Of a stretch of 64,000 bases of DNA, positions 26,112 through 37,214 are shown in pieces. A program made the translations under genes and the position numbers. Source of the stretch: Hypholoma sublateritium FD-334 SS-4. Its lineage: Eukaryota > Basidiomycota > Agaricomycetes > Agaricales > Strophariaceae. The DNA lies in NCBI GenBank assembly GCA_000827495.1, contig KN817538.1, positions 186,001 through 250,000 of the forward strand, written 5' to 3'. The notes beneath the pieces are model-generated. The model was given only the letters and a program-made list of their open reading frames with translations. It was not told the origin of the DNA and made no database searches. The stretch's first letter is position 1. Each line of letters starts with the position of its first letter.

Positions 26112-27904
26112 ATGGTCTCATATGTATACCGTGAGCTACACCGATTCGGCCTGCACCGCGTTGATTTGACCTATTTCTTCCTATAAGTCGCCTCGGCTAC
26201 TTGTGCGGTATTCGATTATCGTGCGTGACCCCATCTCTGAAATTATCACGGTTGGGCTGACTGACACAACTCTAGTGTCCACCTTTGAGAGCGAGGTGCG
26301 TAGTTTTCTCCTCTCGTCAACTCGTCTCAGGGCTGACATTTATATTGCTTCAGGTTGAGGTTGTCTGGGTGAGTAAATGGACCGCTGAGAACCAACATCA
26401 TTACCTCGAAACAGATTCTTATCCTCACACAGAAACGGCCTAAATGGAATGTGGTACAGATGTTATTCTTTCTGGTGAGTACTATAATTCAATCCTAAAT
26501 CGATGCGATGGACCACCGTTAAGTCTTGCGTTAGACGCGATATGTAGGCGTAGGCGTGCAAATGTAGGCTTTATTTCCCTTAGAAAAGTCGTATTGAATT
26601 GACATCGTCCCCACCCTAAAGTTATACTGCAGCCTGTGAGTGTTTGATTCCCCTTCGCGCTGATGCATAAAATTCACATATATGCAGTTAACATAAAGCG
26701 TCTGAGGGGAACATCCATAGAGGTAATTCATTCACCATACCCATTTCAATTTAGATCTCATTGACCATTTCTTCAAATGAATTCTTAATTTAAATCAGAC
26801 TGCTAGGTAAGTCCATATAATTCAATGTCGTCAGGGCTAACTAACGGCGGTGTTATTGGAATTTTCAGCTGTAAGTAATTTGGCGGAAAATGATTCGACT
26901 CCATTCTCATCGTACATTGCAGGCGGCCACTACTATGTCGCCTTTGGAATTCTTTCTAATGTGGTCCTGCTCTGCATGCAAGGTGCGTAAATACTATCAG
27001 GCCTAGGCTCAATATTGATCACACTCTCTACACGCCTAGGAATTATGATTTATCGCATCTCCAGCATGTATTCGCACAATAAAAAAGTGATGATCACTAT
27101 TGTTGTCGCGTTCATCGCAGAGGTGACGTGCAATGTCACTGTCTACTGCTTAGCGGCTCGCGTTGCTGCTAAGGCATTAGAAGCTCTTCCAGTCGTGACA
27201 AGTGAGTATATGTTCTTGTCGTATGGTGTCGAAAATACTAATTTTGTTGTCTTGGTGCGTGTTAGGCGATACAGTGTTGTCAGACATGACCAAGCTCGAG
27301 ATGCAGCTGTGTTCCGGCAGCACGTATCCGTCTTGGATGTTCACTCTGTGGATCCCTGTATTTTGCTTTGAATCCCTCCTTTTTTATTTTGCCTTGTCAC
27401 TTGGAATAAAGTACCACAAAGGCATGGGGAATCTTCAGACATTATCAGGGCATCTACCAGGCAGCACGAGAGCACCGTCTCTGGCATATATCCTTTTTCG
27501 GGATAGCATCACCTTTCCTTTCATGTGCGTTATCCATCAGCTCCTGCGGTTTCGCCGATTAACCTGAGCGCCCGCAGTGCCACTTCATTGTGTGTTGTCG
27601 AGCTGCTTTCCTATACATCTCTGAGCGTATGTCCTTTCATTTCCTTCACTACCGCTCACTGCACCAATTATTGACCTTTCTTTTCCAGCGCGATGTGTCC
27701 CATGCATTTTTTGCCATTCCGATTCTACTCACTACAATCCTTGGCTCTCGCCTGATTCTGAATCTTCGCGAAGGCTATTACCGACCATACGAGGAAGAAT
27801 TGGAGACCATTCCGAACGACGATCATCCCCTTGTCTTTCTTAGCACCCCTTCGGACCCTCACAACATTTTAACTACAAGTAGTGCTACCGTATACAACAG
27901 TTGA
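26112..27904 (+). CDS. Seven-helix membrane protein, basidiomycete DUF6533 type (model incomplete)
   Basis: Lineage-specific, receptor-like membrane protein family of mushrooms, function unknown. Exons I can join: 26112-26130, 26188-26220, 26276-26295, 26354-26368 and 26415-26474, reading SATCAVFDYLSTFESEVEVV and then ILILTQKRPKWNVVQMLFFL, the DUF6533-like start. A sixth exon begins at 26535 (TRYVGVGVQ). Later exons are 26835-26870, 26923-26982, 27040-27201, 27266-27524, 27578-27626 and 27689-27904, giving GHYYVAFGILSNVVLLCMQG, IMIYRISSMYSHNKKV, several hydrophobic helices and a cytosolic-looking tail. Between 26564 and 26834 I found no exon joining the sixth exon (phase 2) to the next (phase 1). 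Either a small exon was missed or the gene is damaged there. The tiny first exon (MVSYVY plus one base) is inferred from the splice pattern. Confidence 0.7.
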
Positions 27905-28591
27905 CAAATCTGAAATACTTTATGCATTCTTCAAGCTTGTGGTGGTTGGTAGGCTATGGCATCCACATCAAAGTGAGCACTGAAGGAGTTAGTCAAAGTT
28001 AACGAAGACTTACAGCGTCAAGACAGACATATCTAAGCGTATCGTAGGACAGTGTGAAGAGAGATGGGTGGCCACTGGCCCGTGGTCAATTAAAGAATAT
28101 ATGAGTGCATCCTCAAACAATTCTCAAAATGAAAATAAGAACAAAGGACGAGTCACGACGCGCCGCGTCGACGCGCGTTCTTCGACATGTGATCGTGTTC
28201 AAATCACTTAACCGGGAACCGACGGCCCGTCCGTTCTTGGCGCGTTCAACTTGGTGCGTTCTCAAAATTAGTAGGAAGCTCGAGTCAGTCTCGACGTCTT
28301 TGTGGCTCAATTCCTGTTCGTGGTGCTCTAAATTATGTCTTTGAACACTCTGTTATTGCGGCCAATGGGAGGCTGCTGATCAGGGCAATCGGTGAGGCCA
28401 TGTGCACCCTGATGCTTTGCACTACGGTACGTGAGAAGCTGTCGTCATTTCGCGGTTCGTTAACCGGATTCAAGCTTGTGTTCCATGTGTATGATTACTA
28501 CCCATCTTTCTCAACACCATCAACCTTGCCATTTCAAAGGATCCGTCAATAAAAGCACGTTCGCTTGATCACTGAGTATCCTCCGCCGAGC
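27905..28591. other. Intergenic, promoter side of the amidohydrolase gene
   Basis: 687 bases between two plus-strand genes. No gene is seen. An AATAAAAG word near 28550, about 40 bases before the next ATG, could act as a TATA-like element. Confidence 0.5.
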
Positions 28592-31500
28592 ATGGGGGTC
28601 AGAAAGGTGGATGAAGCCCAGGTCCAACCAGCCCTGCCAGCCCTGTACTTCAATACTCAGCAAAGTCGACGACGGACAGGATTGCAACAATTGCTCTCAT
28701 ACCTTGTATTGGCATCAGCGGCCTTCACGCTATCGACGATTTTGCCAACACCCTGGTCGCTGCTCCAACAGTACAATGCATCGAAAGTTGCAATCAACTT
28801 CACCAGAAGTGACCCAGCGACGGAATGGAAGGACGATGTCTTTCCGCTGAGGCCGCCCACTCCTTGGGATATCTCGACCGACTTCTCTCACCCCCGCAAA
28901 CTTGAATACGACGTTCAAGAAGGAACCTTCTTGCGGCTTGACGTCCATCCTACATCTGGGGACATTGTATTTGACATGGTCGGAGATCTGTACTGTCTTC
29001 CTGGCGCCCAGGCCTTGCACCCCAGTAACATAGCCATATCAGCACGTCCTGTACTACAAGGAATTCCCTATGACTCCAACCCACATTTCTCCCCCACTGG
29101 CGACAGGCTCGTGTTCAAAAGCGATGCCGAACTAGGAGTGGAAAATATTTGGGTCGTGGAATGGCAAGGATGCGACGGAATGGATTTGAGGGCAACAGAC
29201 ACCAGAGAAGAATTGCGCGAGGCTCTTCGCAACAAAGACCGCGACGAAGAATTACTCAATATCGGTGTGAAGGAGGACCTGACTAGAAAACGGCAAAGGC
29301 TAATTCGCGAAGGCCGCATAAATGGTATTCGTTCATGATTCGTTGCCAGCATTGATTACTAAACCATACTACTAAGCCCAACGTGTCACGAACGAGACCT
29401 ATCGATGGGTCAGCGATGCTCGCTTCCATCCTTCTGGTTCCAAAGTCATTGCTACAAAATGGTACATGTCGGAGCGATCTCTTGGTGCGGGAGAAGGCTG
29501 GGAGTATACGGTTCCATCTCTTCAAGACCTACGGTCGCAACGCGTTTCTACAATTGAAGTCGGTAGTGGAAGTCGCATAGTCAGCCGTTCACTCCCCCTG
29601 GGCTGGACAGCTGAGAACTACGGGGATCAACAAATTGGTCCGGAGCAGTTCATCTGGAAAGGAAAAGACAGCATCATATTCTCCAAGAATATTGCGGACG
29701 GGTACTATTTCACGTATAGCAAAGGTAAATTTATAGCTATTTTGTGCCATTCAGAGCTAATCGTTGCGGCATTTAGATGTTCATAAGGGAATATACGCTA
29801 TCTTCGAACGTAACTTGACTACCGGTTCCACCGAAATTATAGTTGATTCATTCCCGGGCGGTGCGACTCGACCAGAACTGTCTCGCGACGGAAAAACACT
29901 CGCGTTTGTTCGCCGAGTAAGAGATAAAGAGGCTCTGGTATTAAAGTAAGGGGATTCATTGTTCTTTGATATATGCTGCTTATATTCAATCAGGGATCTG
30001 GAGACTGGATCAATCCATAATGTTTGGTATGGACTCTCATATGATCTCTCGGGCGTCTCCGCACCTATGGGAACATATCCTACATTTGCATTCACCCCGA
30101 AGGACGACGCTGTCATCATCTGGGCAGCAGGTCAGATCTATTCCGTGCCGTTGACGACCAATGGCCGAGGCGAGAAGATTGCTTCGTCGACTCCTCCCAG
30201 CCCAATTCCCTTCACAGCCCATATCGAAAAACAGCTTGCGGAAACTCGCAAAGGCGGCGTCGACGTAGTTGGCTATGAAACTCAAGAAACTCAACATGTT
30301 CATGCGTTCAAAGAGCTTCGGGTCGACAGTACAGGAACGCGAGTCGTCTTCCAGGCCGGCGGGCTCTCTTACTGGCAAAAGGTCGGCGCCCAAGAAGCAA
30401 GCAAGGTCCCAGTCACAGACGACAACGCAGCGTACTATTCTCCTTCTTTCGTTCCTTTCCGAAACGACCTCATTGTCCATGCGCGATGGTCCGATTCAGC
30501 GTACACTACGTTCGAACTGGCGGATCTCAATGAAACAAAGGCTTATGAAATCGAGGGACTTCCTTTCGGACGGTACTTTTCGCCCATACTTTCCTCATCC
30601 AGAGGCTCCAAACGGACAATTGCCTTCTTGAAAACCGGAGGAAGTTACCTCTCTGGAGATATCTTGGCTACCGCTGGTGCAGGCCTGTATGTCGGCGAAG
30701 TTGTGCTGCCAGACTCACTAGCGGGCGTTCAACATACTCTCAAAGTTGAAAATCTGCGTTTCGTCCCGTCGGAGATCGATACCGACGATCGCGTCAATAT
30801 GCGCTTCCTCAAAACGAATAAACAGCTCTTGGTGCAACAGTCGAATCGCGCGTTCGTCGTAGACTTCGGCAGAAAGGCAGACAAGTTTGGAAAGTACCCC
30901 CACACCACACTCGCGACTGGAAAGGCATCGCGAGAACTCGCTATATCACCGAAAGCCAGCAAAAAGGGACTTTATGCCGCTGATAATATCGCATTCGTCG
31001 ATATTTTTCACGTCTATCTCGCTTCGGGGCACAACGTTCGCGATGGGGAAGCAGTTTGGTCAAAGCCTGCAAACGCCACCAAAGGCCTCATACGAATCAG
31101 CTTGGATGGTGGACATGATGTCAATTGGACCCCCGACGGCAAGAAATTGCTCTGGTTCTTAGGTGTGTATCAACTGTCTCACTCGTAACGTCTCCACCAT
31201 GCTGAATTCTCCAGGACCGTACTTGCATTCGTTGGAGGTATCCAAACTCAACAAATGCGCCTCTGAAATCAAGCACGATCACAGCACGTTCGGCATTCAC
31301 TGCGTCAAGTCACTGCTCGATTTCCAGATGGTGGCCGTCGAGCACGAAACAGACATTACCAGGCTCAAAAAGCAGGCTGTGAAAGCCGCCCACGTCCATA
31401 AGGACTGGCATGATACCGGAAAACCAAACCACAGTGACCATCTCCTCGTCTACAACGCTACTCTCCTTACCATGGACACTGACATTGTGGAGACTGACTT

Positions 31501-33043
31501 GATCCGCAACGGTTCAATGCTGATCGCTGGAGGTGTCATACGGCGCATCGGTGCGGGACATTCGTTCGACGACTTGATTCCGGGCATCAAATCTCTGGAC
31601 GCTAACGGTGGTAAGTGATTATTTTTCATCTAGTTGATCACATCTTTAGACATTCACCCTAGGTTTCGTCATTCCGGGATTCATCGATGTCCACGCTCAT
31701 TGGGAAGGATTCACTGATCGCTATCCTGCCAAATCATGGGAGATGGAGACGTTCCTTGCGTACGGAGTCACGACGTTGCACAAGTACATCCACCTTTCCT
31801 TATTCATCAGTTTAAACACTAACCACAGTACCCTTTCAGTCCCAGTGCCGATAACGTAGACGGCTTTATCGAGCGTGTTCGGATCGAGCGTGGCCAGATG
31901 ATCGGGCCTCGTATTTTCACTGTCGGAGATATCATCTATGGAGGAGGAAGCACTGAAGTACACCAAGATATTGTCGATATCGACGAAGCGAAGTCCGCGT
32001 TGATCAGAATCAAAGCGGAAGGAGGACCGGCCAGCATATCTTACAAGAACTACAACCTACCGTCGAGGTCAGTCTTGAGCCTGAGGATTAGAAATGCGCG
32101 CGTCCATTCTCTTATCTAATTGATTATAGGGCTTCGAGACAAATGTTGCTCACGGTCGCGCAAAACATGAGCATGCTCTGCGTCCCTGAAGGCGGTATGA
32201 ACTATGATTGGGACTTGACGTATATTATTGACGGTACGATTTGCCTCGCTTATTTATTCAATGGCGCTGAGTTTCTCATAGGAATGACCACTATCGAACA
32301 TGCACTTCCCGTGCCAACACTTTACGAGGATGTTCTCACCCTGTATGCATTGAGCGGCACTGGATCCACCCCAACACATATTGTCAACTACGGAGGAGCG
32401 TGGGGAGAGCAACTTGTCTGGGCCAACAACGATGTTCCCAACGATCCCAAGTATAACTTACTTTGTATTCCACAATCTAATGAGCGCTGATCAATGTTAC
32501 TTTCTAGGCTGCGCCAATTTACTAGGCATGATATCCTGCAAGGTTTGACCGAAACCACTGCACGACCGGATTCATGTGTGTATTTTATGCTTTGATAGAT
32601 GCTCATTGTTGCTGACCTGTCCTTTTCAAAAAGCATTTGCCCTGTTCAACACATCCCGTTCCGTCGCTGCTATGGTCGGCAAGGGCTTATTGGCAAACAT
32701 TGGCGCCCACGGCGAACCACCTCTCGGCCTCAACTACCATGCCGAGATGGGTTTCACCGCAAAGGGTGGATTGAGTAATTACGAGGTCATACGCGCCGCA
32801 ACCTCCTCAGGCGCCAAGACACTGGGCATGTTCCCGTCGCTGGGCTCGCTCTCGCCCGGGAAGCTTGCCGACTTCCTCATTTATCCTCCGGGGGTCGACC
32901 TCCTGGAAGGCGAAGTCAGCGCGAAGACACTTCAACTACTCTTTGTCGCGAGAGGTGGGAGGATCTGGGATGCGCAGACGATGGTCGAGTTCTGGCCCGT
33001 CAACGGAGCGAAACAGGTCATGCCTGTTATAAACGCAGATTAA
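28592..33043 (+). CDS. Membrane-anchored TolB-like propeller fused to amidohydrolase
   Basis: A large putative hydrolase: an N-terminal WD40/TolB-like beta-propeller fused to a metal-dependent amidohydrolase (imidazolonepropionase-like). The substrate is not known. Exons: 28592-29324, 29377-29724, 29777-29945, 29994-31162, 31215-31610, 31663-31783, 31840-32067, 32130-32233, 32282-32450, 32508-32575 and 32634-33043; introns 48-62 nt; 1304 residues. Residues 31-51 form one hydrophobic helix after a basic stretch (SRRR), a signal-anchor pattern. Propeller repeats include NPHFSPTGDRLVFKS, ATRPELSRDGKTLAFVRR and GGHDVNWTPDGKKLLWF. The hydrolase part begins near residue 890 (LLVYNATLLTMD) and shows VIPGFIDVHAHWEG (HxH metal motif, about 945), SYKNYN (candidate lysine ligand), MTTIEHALP (histidine) and a C-terminal LGSLSPGKLADFLI. 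The ATG at 28592 is the first in frame; upstream codons would need TTG. Confidence 0.92.
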
Positions 33044-33332
33044 ATAGGGCCCTCTCCGTGATAATGCCGTTGCGATAATCATGTACAAATCAATGTATAC
33101 TTGAAATACCCCTACCTACGAAGTACGGTAGAGTATAAGTCCCCTAATCATGGTTTGTAGGAAACAGTCGCAGGCGTAGACCATGTCGAAAATCTTCTTC
33201 GCCTAGCATCAGGATCGCTTCCTTTATCTCCCGCGTCGTCCCGACACTTCTTGCCGACTCGATTGCGCTCAGGAAATTTCCGTCCATTACATTCCAATAT
33301 TGACAAACATACAGCCCATTCGTTATTATGAT

Positions 33333-34741
33333 TCATCGTTTATATTCCACATGTGGTGCAACGTCGGCTGTACCTTCCAGCGGAGCACGGTATCTTTTCA
33401 TCAGGTACTGCAGTTTGTTGTCCTCCTTGCTGATGATGGGTAAGATATATCAGAGTCGTAATCAATGTCGATACATGTCATTGATGCTTACATTGGCTCG
33501 TACGGCATATCCCAAGCGCAAGGCCCCATGTGGTAGGAGATGAAATCTTGCAAGTCTTCGTTATTACCACAGGCGAGGTAACAGAATTTCAATTTCCTCG
33601 AGACGAGGAGCTTGCAATGCAGCGACGGATAGGAGTAGTTTCCAAAGTTCATGGTCCAAGAGTTACTTTCGATATACCCCTTACGAGGCTCAATTCCAGT
33701 GGAAATAGGAATTCTCCAGCACCAGCGATCTCCCACGTAGCGCATCGATGAATATGTTATGCAGGGTTTGTGAAACATGGATGAAGCGGACTGTGCTGCA
33801 AAAGCAAATGAAGAGAATGGGTCGTCCTTTTTCTGGAGGAGTAGGTCGTTCAGCGTAACGAAGGACCATCCGCGCCTTGTATATTTGCGGTAAGCATTGT
33901 CCCGCTTAGTGTTTCTGGCTTTACACATAAGTGCGCAACGTTCTTCAAATGTAGTCCAAGGAAAGAACGAGTAGGCCGTATCGTGGGTAATGATATTCAT
34001 AACGCATGCTACAATGGATGATGATAGTAGTAAGTGTTTGATCGACAAACATTAGGAGGAACATACTAAAATGAAAGGATAGAATTGTGCGCAAGGGAGG
34101 TTGCATTGATGTGATGAGTTGAATTTTGCGATATGGGCTCCGCTTTTCGAAATTGAAGACAGCAGACGACCCTTCATAGTTTTCGAATGCATCACCGAAA
34201 GTACGAAAGAAAATATCATCGGACGGGTTTTCGGGGATATTTAGCCTGTTAGGTGGGTAATCTCTGAAGGCGTTAACTTCGATGGTCTGAATATTCTCCG
34301 ACTCGGGCCGGGGTGCATATGTGTATCCAATATGAAGCAGCCACGCAGCTATGGTACGAGTGAAGCGATACTCGACGTACAAGTCCAGGTCGGATTCGGG
34401 ATATACCGCGCGGTCAAAGAGCTGGAGGGCAGTGGAGCCAGATATGAGGGTTCCGGTTTGGCACTGTAGCTGACGGAATTGGTCGATATCCAGAGGCTTA
34501 AAATAACGGGAAAGTAGCTTGTCGACAGAGAAAGCACGCCGCATGTACGATTGTACTGTTGAATGAGCAGTTTTGCATGTCCACGAATATTTGAGCATAT
34601 CGGCGGGTGTCAATGCATCCAAGATACAATCATCCGTGGTGGATGGCCTACGTTTACAGCGAGAGTTTCAATTAGCGTTAAAGTGAAGAGTCATACAGAG
34701 ATATTGGGAAGGCCGAGAACTTACAATTCTAAGATAGACAT
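33333..34741 (-). CDS. F-box-like / nucleotidyltransferase-like protein, copy 1 (diverged)
   Basis: First member of a four-gene tandem family with no experimentally known function that I recognise. Exons (minus): 34741-34725, 34647-34067, 34008-33492 and 33429-33333; introns 77, 58 and 62 nt; 403 residues. The 17-nt first exon encodes MSILE plus two bases. Splicing creates an F-box-like start, LPSTTDDCILDALTPADMLK. Next comes SGSTALQLFD followed by YPESDLDLYVEYRF, resembling the hG[GS]...[DE]h[DE]h motif of nucleotidyltransferase folds, then FNFEKRSPYRKIQLITS. After the second intron: CVMNIITHDTAYSFFP, TRRGWSF and RYVGDRWCWRIPISTG. The last exon (YLMKRYRAPLEGT) aligns with exon 4 of the other copies. 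I could not find the extra C-terminal exon of copies 2-4. It is convergent with the amidohydrolase gene, 289 bases apart. Confidence 0.82.
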
Positions 34742-35341
34742 GTTTTCTCGTGAGTCGCAAGCAAGTCGCAGGAAACAGGGGGGTGAAAAGGTTAGAGAGG
34801 AAGGCACGCAGAGAAGGTAGAACGTTGATATAGTGCTCCGGCCATTTTCTCTCAAGAGACCTTGACAGCTGATCCAGCCTGTTGACTGACAGGTAAGTAA
34901 GTAGTACTCACTTGTACCGCTGGGATAAGACAATCCGGATCGGCTGGTGCGCGAAGTGAACCAGAGGCAAGAGAGCCATTGTATTTCGTACGTAGAGTGA
35001 GTCACTCTTGAAGCTTGCAGCTTGACGTACATAGACCAAACATAGACGCGTCGCGCAAGCGTCGCGTTCAAGTTGTGCTTAGACTACGGCTGCACTGCCA
35101 CCGGGCCCTACCTTTCCGAATCCATAACCGATCTGGCTGCCACCACACCGCATGTAGTAGCTAGCTCCTATCAAACGAAGCCGAAGGCGAGTCAATCAGA
35201 TGCTCAAGGGATAGTGAATGAATCTAGCCGTACGAATTGAGTCTGTTACTTATTTACAGACAGATCACTCCAGAATCCAGATGTTACAACGTTGAGGTGC
35301 TCGAACAATTGAGCTTGCTTACTCGTAAGTGCTTGCACATT
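34742..35341. other. Intergenic between F-box copies 1 and 2
   Basis: 600 bases with the promoter of copy 1 and the 3' flank of copy 2. No gene seen. The palindromic promoter word of copies 2-4 was not found here. Confidence 0.55.
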
Positions 35342-36804
35342 TCAGTTTGATCCAAACAAACACTTGAAATTCTGAGCTTCGATGGAAAACAAGGGACGTC
35401 GATGATACCGCATATTGAGACGCGCCAAGGCAGTTTCAAGTGGCACACTGAATTGGCCAACATTAGCCACTGAAGATAGAATCTCTGGCGCGGCACACTC
35501 TCTCACTCAGACTAGGAATGGCACCTTGGACTGTCTGCGTCCTCTTCCTTGTCCCCGCGGTATCCCTTGAGCGCGCACAGAAAATCAGCATCGGTGTCAC
35601 TGCATTCTTGTTCAGCGCGCAACACTACACCACGGCCGCAGATGTTATATAGACATACCTCTTGCCGCTCGATGCCTTGTTCAAAGACACGAGGGCTCGA
35701 ATTTTTCCCTTCGCAAAACTGGCCTCAATGTGCGACAGCGTACATCTAAGCTTCAGCTCCCTCGCTGATACGATCGTAGCTGTTATCATGGGCATGACGC
35801 GGGACGACACAGCCATGTACCACGAGTTGGCCTCCACGAATCCGCGCGGGAGGGCGAGCGCTGGATGTACGCGGAGCGTCCAGCACATGTGATCGCCGAC
35901 ATACCGCCCACCAGAAGGGAACTCGTCCTTAACTTGGCGCCTGACGTTGACCGGGATGGAAAGTGGGTTAATGATGGACCAGCCTCGGAGGACGTATTTC
36001 TGCACAGCGAGATCTCGGGTCGCGTCGCCTGGCTGGTGCCGGCGCAGAGACAGCCGATCTTCAAATGTTGTCTTGGGGAATAACGAATAGGCTTTGTCGT
36101 GGGCGATGATATTCATTACACACGCTGAGTAAAAGAATAATGAACGATGTTATCGATATTGGATATGGAAGGACGCTAGACATACTGGAATGGAAATCGA
36201 GAATGCACTGTAAAGGGCAGATCAGCGACGTGATCAGCTGGACTGTACGCTGCGGGTGTTTCTTTTCGAAATTGAAGACAAACGAAGACTTGGTGTAGTC
36301 CTCTCCCGCGAAGATATCGACAGGATGAGGAGTGTATTCGCGCCCAAGGGGGTGGGCGCGTCTAGCGTCGCCATATCCGCCGAGTCAGAGAGAGGCGTGT
36401 ACTTGTAACCGATGTCCACCAGCCAGTCTGTGAGGGTACGGACAAAGCGATGCTCGACATACACATCGAGGTCGGAGTCGGGGTATGTGTTGCTGTCGAA
36501 GAATTGCAAGGCCGTGGATCCAGATATAAGCGCGCCAGTGCGGTACTGCAGCTCGCGGAAGCGGTTGATCTCTGCAGGGCTGAAGTAGCGAGAGAGTAGT
36601 CTGTCCACGCAGAAGGCGTGCTTCATATAGTTCTGGACGATTGAATAAGCAGTTTTGCACGTTCGTGAGTAACGCAGCAGCTCGCGTGGCGATAGTGCAT
36701 CCATGAGGCAGTCGTCGACGCCTTCTGGTCTAGTATAGAACCGTCAGTCATGCCCAAAACTTGAAAATCAGGGGAGGAATATATTACAATGTTAATAGAG
36801 ACAT
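35342..36804 (-). pseudogene. F-box-like / nucleotidyltransferase-like, copy 2 (frameshift or new 41-nt intron)
   Basis: Exons by homology (minus): 36804-36788, 36729-36186, 36124-35659, 35599-35513 and 35447-35342. Most of the protein is intact: LPEGVDDCLMDALSPREL, SGSTALQFFD, YPDSDLDVYVEHRF, then later CVMNIIAHDKAYSLFP and YVGDHMCWTLRVHPAL. Between the codons for ADMATLDA and PHPVDIF the copy lacks about ten residues present in copies 3 and 4, and the frame shifts. Unspliced, it reaches a stop at 36234-36236. The summed exon length is two bases off a multiple of three. A 41-nt GT-AG segment at 36402-36362 would restore the frame and give about 392 residues. Its AG is one base different from copies 3 and 4. 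So this is either a pseudogene or a gene with a very young intron. The last intron has a weak GTCTGA donor. Confidence 0.7.
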
Positions 36805-37214
36805 GGTGTGGTAACAGATCCTGATCGAAAGACGGAAGATGGTCTCAACAGGAAAGAACAACGGCGGCGGGCGCTTATATTAAACATACATCATTATCAC
36901 GTGATCGAACAAAAGACCAAGCCTAGACCAGCGCGTGTTGAGCGCGTGTTTGGAATTTATCGATACGGACGTAATCCTCTGCAGGTCCACTTCCACCCTG
37001 ACTTGTGCTAGGGTTTGTGGCTGAGGCGAGCTAGAGGAACGGATCTAGCTGCAAGATGAGGTCTCTACTTTCGGACAAAATGCTACATTATTGAGCTTTT
37101 TCAATTACCTCGCAGTGCTTTTTACACCTCTGTTCAGTCCAAAATACGCTGGCATCATCTTTGGTAGGACCGCAGTACGCCGAGATCTTGGAGTAGGATG
37201 CAGAGCAGGAAACT
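36805..37214. other. Intergenic between F-box copies 2 and 3
   Basis: 410 bases holding the promoter of copy 2, with the ATCACGTGAT palindrome at 36896-36905 and a TTAATATAAG word (minus strand, about 36873-36882), and the 3' flank of copy 3. Confidence 0.6.
36896..36905. promoter_or_regulatory. ATCACGTGAT palindrome, copy 2 promoter
   Basis: Perfect 10-bp palindrome with a CACGTG core, the E-box bound by basic helix-loop-helix factors, 92 bases upstream of the copy 2 ATG. A near-identical word (ATCATGTGAT) lies at the same place before copies 3 and 4. Conservation could also just reflect recent duplication. Confidence 0.55.
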
